This document shows, one piece after another, positions 13,129 to 16,022 of a DNA stretch of 16,022 nucleotides. Position 1 is the stretch's first letter. Each line of letters begins with the position of its first letter. Made by a program: the position numbers and the translations under genes. Origin of the DNA: Modestobacter sp. GTDB lineage: Bacteria > Actinomycetota > Actinomycetes > Mycobacteriales > Geodermatophilaceae. The notes under the pieces were generated by a model that was given only the letters and a program-made list of their open reading frames with translations, made no database searches and was not told the origin of the DNA. Location: NCBI GenBank assembly GCA_025963425.1, contig JAOPUQ010000158.1, positions 1-16,022 on the forward strand, read 5' to 3'.

Positions 13129-15426
13129 ATGAGCAGCCCGCAGCAAGCACTCCCCGGCACCGCCGCACTCCCTCGCGCCACCGCCGGTCAGGCCGGTCGC
13201 GAGCTCGACCGGATGCTCGCCGGCCTCAACGGCCCGCAGCGGGCAGCCGTCGTCCACGAGGGCGGTCCGCTGCTCATCGTGGCCGGCGCCGGGTCGGGCA
13301 AGACCCGGGTGCTCACTCACCGCATCTCGTACCTGCTCGGTGCCCGGCACGTCCAGCCCGGCGAGATCCTGGCGATCACCTTCACCAACAAGGCCGCGGG
13401 GGAGATGAAGGAGCGGGTCGCCGCCCTCGTCGGGCCGCGCGCCCGGGCGATGTGGGTGTCGACCTTCCACTCGATGTGCGTGCGCATCCTGCGCGCCGAG
13501 GCCGGCAAGCTGGGCATGAAGAGCTCGTTCACCATCTACGACCAGGGCGACTCGGTCCGGCTGATGACGATGGTTGCCCGCGACCTCGACCTGGACAGCA
13601 AGCGCTACCCCGGCCGGAGCCTGGCCAACCAGGTGTCGAACCTGAAGAACGAGCTGGTCGACGAGGAGTCCTTCGTCCCGCAGACGCCTCCGGAGAAGGT
13701 GCTCGCCGAGGCCTACCGGCTGTACCAGCGGCGGCTGCGCGAGGCGCACGCGATGGACTTCGACGACCTGATCATGACGACGGTCCACCTGCTGCAGGCC
13801 TTCCCCGACGTCGCCGAGCACTACCGCCGCCGCTTCCGGCACGTGCTGGTCGACGAGTACCAGGACACCAACCACGCCCAGTACGTGCTGGTGCGCGAGC
13901 TGACCGGCCCGGTCGGCGGCCCGGTCCCGCCCGCAGAGCTGTGCGTGGTCGGTGACGCCGACCAGTCGATCTACGCCTTCCGCGGCGCGACGATCCGCAA
14001 CATCGACGAGTTCGAGCGCGACTACCCCGAGGCGACCACGATCGTCCTGGAGCAGAACTACCGCTCGACCCAGCGGATCCTGCGGGCGGCGAACCAGGTG
14101 ATCGCGCGCAACACCTCCCGCCGGCCGAAGAACCTGTGGTCCGAGGCCGGTGACGGCGAGCTGATCGAGGGCTATGTCGCCGACAACGAGCACGACGAGG
14201 CCGCCTGGGTGGCCGAGCAGATCGACGCGCTCACCGACGAAGGCAAGGCGCAGCCCAAGGACATCGCGGTCTTCTACCGCACCAACAACGCCTCCCGCGT
14301 CTTCGAGGAGGTGTTCATCCGGGTCGGCATGCCCTACAAGGTGGTCGGCGGCGTCCGCTTCTACGAGCGGCGCGAGGTCCGCGACGCGCTGGCCTACCTG
14401 AAGGTGGTGGCCAACCCCGCGGACGTCGTCAGCCTGCGCCGGGTGCTCAACACCCCCAAGCGCGGCATCGGCGAGCGGGCCGAGGCCTGCGTCGAGCAGC
14501 TCGCCGATCGCGAGCGGATCGCGTTCGCCTCCGCGCTGCGCCGGGCACCGGAGGCCCCCGGGCTGGCTACCCGATCGCTGAAGGCGATCCAGGAGTTCGT
14601 CGCCCTGCTGGAGGAGTTCGAGCAGCTGGTCGAGACCGGCTCGGGCCCGGCGGCGCTGCTGGAGAGCATCCTGGACCGGACCGGCTACCTCACCGAGCTG
14701 GAGGCGAGCACCGACCCACAGGACGAGGGCCGGGTCGACAACCTCAACGAGCTGATCTCGGTCGCCGCGGAGTTCGAGGCGGCCAACCCCGGCGGCACGG
14801 TCACCGACTTCCTCGAGCAGGTCTCGCTGGTCGCCGACGCCGATCAGATCCCGGTCACCGGGGACGACGCCGGGGTGGTCACGATGATGACCCTGCACAC
14901 CGCCAAGGGCCTGGAGTTCCCGGTCGTCTTCCTCACCGCCCTGGAGGACGGCGTCTTCCCGCACCTGCGCGCCCTGGGCGACCCGCGGGAGCTGGAGGAG
15001 GAGCGCCGGCTGGCCTACGTCGGGATCACCCGCGCCCAGGAGCGGCTGTTCCTGTCCCGGGCCACGGTCCGCACCAGCTGGGGGCAGCCGGCCTACAACC
15101 CGCCGTCCCGGTTCCTCGACGAGCTGCCGCCGGACACGGTGCACTGGTCACGGCTGGAGCCGGCCCCGGCGGCACCGACCGGCTACGCCTCGGCGCAGTC
15201 CCGGGTGGCCGCCACCGGCCTGTCCACCGGTGGGTTGCGCGGCGGTGCGGGGAACCGTGCGGTGATCAACGTCGACGTGGGCGACCGGGTCAGCCACGAC
15301 GCGTTCGGCATGGGCACCGTGGTGGAGGTGACCGGCGCCGGAGACAAGGCGCAGGCGACCGTGGACTTCGGGTCCGGCGGCACGAAGCGGCTGGTGCTGC
15401 GGTACGCCCCGCTGGTCAAGCTCTAG
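13129..15426 (+). CDS. pcrA: ATP-dependent DNA helicase PcrA/UvrD1
   Basis: A 765-residue superfamily 1A 3'-5' helicase for repair and replication-fork maintenance, close in length to mycobacterial UvrD1. Motifs in order are the Q motif LNGPQRAAV, Walker A GAGSGKT (53-59), ITFTNKAAGEMKERV (Ia), the DFDDL region, Walker B VDEYQDT (241-247), GDADQSIYAFRGA (III), QNYRS (IV), a motif V region with MTLHTAKGLEFPVVF, and YVGITRAQERLFL (VI). The C-terminal ~50 residues (DRVSHDAFGMGTVVEV to LRYAPLVKL) form the Tudor-like domain of PcrA/UvrD1 that binds partners such as RNA polymerase, or Ku in mycobacteria. All catalytic motifs look intact. The start at 13129 fits the promoter box just upstream. Confidence 0.97.
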   Translation: MSSPQQALPGTAALPRATAGQAGRELDRMLAGLNGPQRAAVVHEGGPLLIVAGAGSGKTRVLTHRISYLLGARHVQPGEILAITFTNKAAGEMKERVAALVGPRARAMWVSTFHSMCVRILRAEAGKLGMKSSFTIYDQGDSVRLMTMVARDLDLDSKRYPGRSLANQVSNLKNELVDEESFVPQTPPEKVLAEAYRLYQRRLREAHAMDFDDLIMTTVHLLQAFPDVAEHYRRRFRHVLVDEYQDTNHAQYVLVRELTGPVGGPVPPAELCVVGDADQSIYAFRGATIRNIDEFERDYPEATTIVLEQNYRSTQRILRAANQVIARNTSRRPKNLWSEAGDGELIEGYVADNEHDEAAWVAEQIDALTDEGKAQPKDIAVFYRTNNASRVFEEVFIRVGMPYKVVGGVRFYERREVRDALAYLKVVANPADVVSLRRVLNTPKRGIGERAEACVEQLADRERIAFASALRRAPEAPGLATRSLKAIQEFVALLEEFEQLVETGSGPAALLESILDRTGYLTELEASTDPQDEGRVDNLNELISVAAEFEAANPGGTVTDFLEQVSLVADADQIPVTGDDAGVVTMMTLHTAKGLEFPVVFLTALEDGVFPHLRALGDPRELEEERRLAYVGITRAQERLFLSRATVRTSWGQPAYNPPSRFLDELPPDTVHWSRLEPAPAAPTGYASAQSRVAATGLSTGGLRGGAGNRAVINVDVGDRVSHDAFGMGTVVEVTGAGDKAQATVDFGSGGTKRLVLRYAPLVKL

Positions 15427-15431
15427 GCGGT

Positions 15432-15454
15432 CCTGTCGGGCAGCAGCCGACGGG
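15432..15454. terminator. Hairpin between convergent pcrA and the ANTAR gene
   Basis: CCTGTCGG and CCGACGGG pair over 8 bases, including one wobble, with a 7-base loop. It sits in the 32-base gap between the two convergent stop codons and could serve both. No U tract follows. Confidence 0.45.
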
Positions 15455-15458
15455 TGGG

Positions 15459-16022
15459 TCAGAGCCAGACCGACGAGCCCAGGAGCTCGCCGGTCTGCAC
15501 GAGGTGGTCGGCGATGTCGCGCAGCTTGCGGTTGGTGTGCTGCGACGCCTTGGCCAGCGCCTGGAAGGCCTGGTCGGGGGTCAGCCGGTGCCGCTCCATG
15601 AGGATGCCCTTGGCCTGGTCGATGACCGCCCGGGACCGCAGGGCCGTCTGCAGGTGGTCGGCCAGGTCCCGGGCGTTCTGGTAGGCGCTCATGTTGTTGA
15701 TGGCGACGGCGGCGTAGGGGGCGAACCTGGTGGCGGTCGACCGGGCGTCCTCGTCGAAGGCGTGCGCCTGCTCGGCGTAGATGTTCAGCGCCCCGTGGAC
15801 GTCGCTCATCGGCAGCGGCACCGACAGCGAGCTGAGGCTGCCGCGCTCGACCGCCCGCGGCGTGTAGTCCGGCCACCGGGCATCGACCTGGGCGTCGGCG
15901 ATCTCGACCAGCTCGCCGCTGGTGGCGGCGTGCAGGCAGGGTCCGTGGCCGCGTCCGTACTGGGACTCGTCGAGGTCGAGCGCGAGCTGACCGGTGTGGA
16001 CGGCGGTGGACGGCTTGTTGTC
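15459..16022 (-). CDS. GAF-ANTAR domain regulator, 5' end missing
   Basis: The frame is open to the window edge, so the start lies beyond 16022; about 187 residues are visible. The first ~115 residues are the later part of a GAF domain (YGRGHGPCLHAATSGELVE, then SSLSVPLPM and GALNIYAEQAHAFDED). The C-terminal ~70 residues are an ANTAR domain (LQTALRSRAVIDQAKGILM, then ERHRLTPDQAFQALAKASQ and DIADHLV). ANTAR domains bind paired RNA hairpins and act as antiterminators. GAF-ANTAR proteins are common in Actinobacteria, usually with unknown ligand. No ANTAR target hairpin pair was recognised in this window. It is convergent with pcrA and not obviously linked to it. Confidence 0.92.
   Translation of the reverse strand, partial: DNKPSTAVHTGQLALDLDESQYGRGHGPCLHAATSGELVEIADAQVDARWPDYTPRAVERGSLSSLSVPLPMSDVHGALNIYAEQAHAFDEDARSTATRFAPYAAVAINNMSAYQNARDLADHLQTALRSRAVIDQAKGILMERHRLTPDQAFQALAKASQHTNRKLRDIADHLVQTGELLGSSVWL

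Noticed and set aside
11871..13955. 694-codon plus-strand frame before and into pcrA
   Set aside because: It runs antisense to two genes and then out of frame over pcrA. It is a high-GC artefact.
12973..15144. Long minus-strand frame opposite pcrA
   Set aside because: It is a GC-driven shadow of the well-supported pcrA frame with low-complexity content. Only its last ~20 codons beyond the pcrA start look meaningful, as a separate leader ORF.

Overview
The window is very GC-rich DNA with actinobacterial codon use, several apparently leaderless GTG starts, and gene neighbourhoods typical of Actinobacteria: a BldM-like regulator, DUF5319, guaB, guaB3 and guaA together, and an AroQ-delta chorismate mutase divergent from pcrA/uvrD1. 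Protein style suggests Geodermatophilaceae (Blastococcus, Modestobacter or Geodermatophilus), but that placement is inference. No tRNA, rRNA, CRISPR array, insertion sequence or prophage is visible. This is a chromosomal backbone segment rather than a mobile island.

Left part (1-6162): the 3' end of an orphan BldM-like response regulator, then a decayed AbiEi-antitoxin/DUF559-type gene, then a DUF5319 gene on the minus strand. Divergent from it is the purine cluster guaB - guaB3 - guaA, which converts IMP to XMP to GMP. guaB carries an in-frame amber codon two residues before its catalytic cysteine, with the rest of the frame intact. guaB3 lacks the catalytic cysteine loop of the family.

Middle (6180-9534): a LiaFSR/Psp-like envelope-stress module. 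On the minus strand, a PspC plus 'toastrack' membrane protein overlaps a small two-helix membrane protein. Divergent on the plus strand, a histidine kinase with its own N-terminal PspC domain overlaps (ATGA) a NarL/LuxR response regulator. The region between them holds three phased CCTGAT half-sites. Strong hairpins close both flanks.

Right part (9600-16022): a Tat-exported acetamidase/formamidase-family protein whose ribosome binding site lies in a 9-bp hairpin, a PIG-L family deacetylase, an unrecognised 217-residue protein, and an AroQ-delta chorismate mutase. Upstream of the mutase are a 20-codon leader ORF containing Phe-Tyr-Tyr and an intrinsic terminator with a U tract, which together look like a transcription attenuator. 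Divergent from these is pcrA/uvrD1, and convergent with pcrA is a truncated GAF-ANTAR regulator at the right edge.

The two most notable observations are the putative Phe/Tyr attenuator of chorismate mutase and the guaB nonsense codon.
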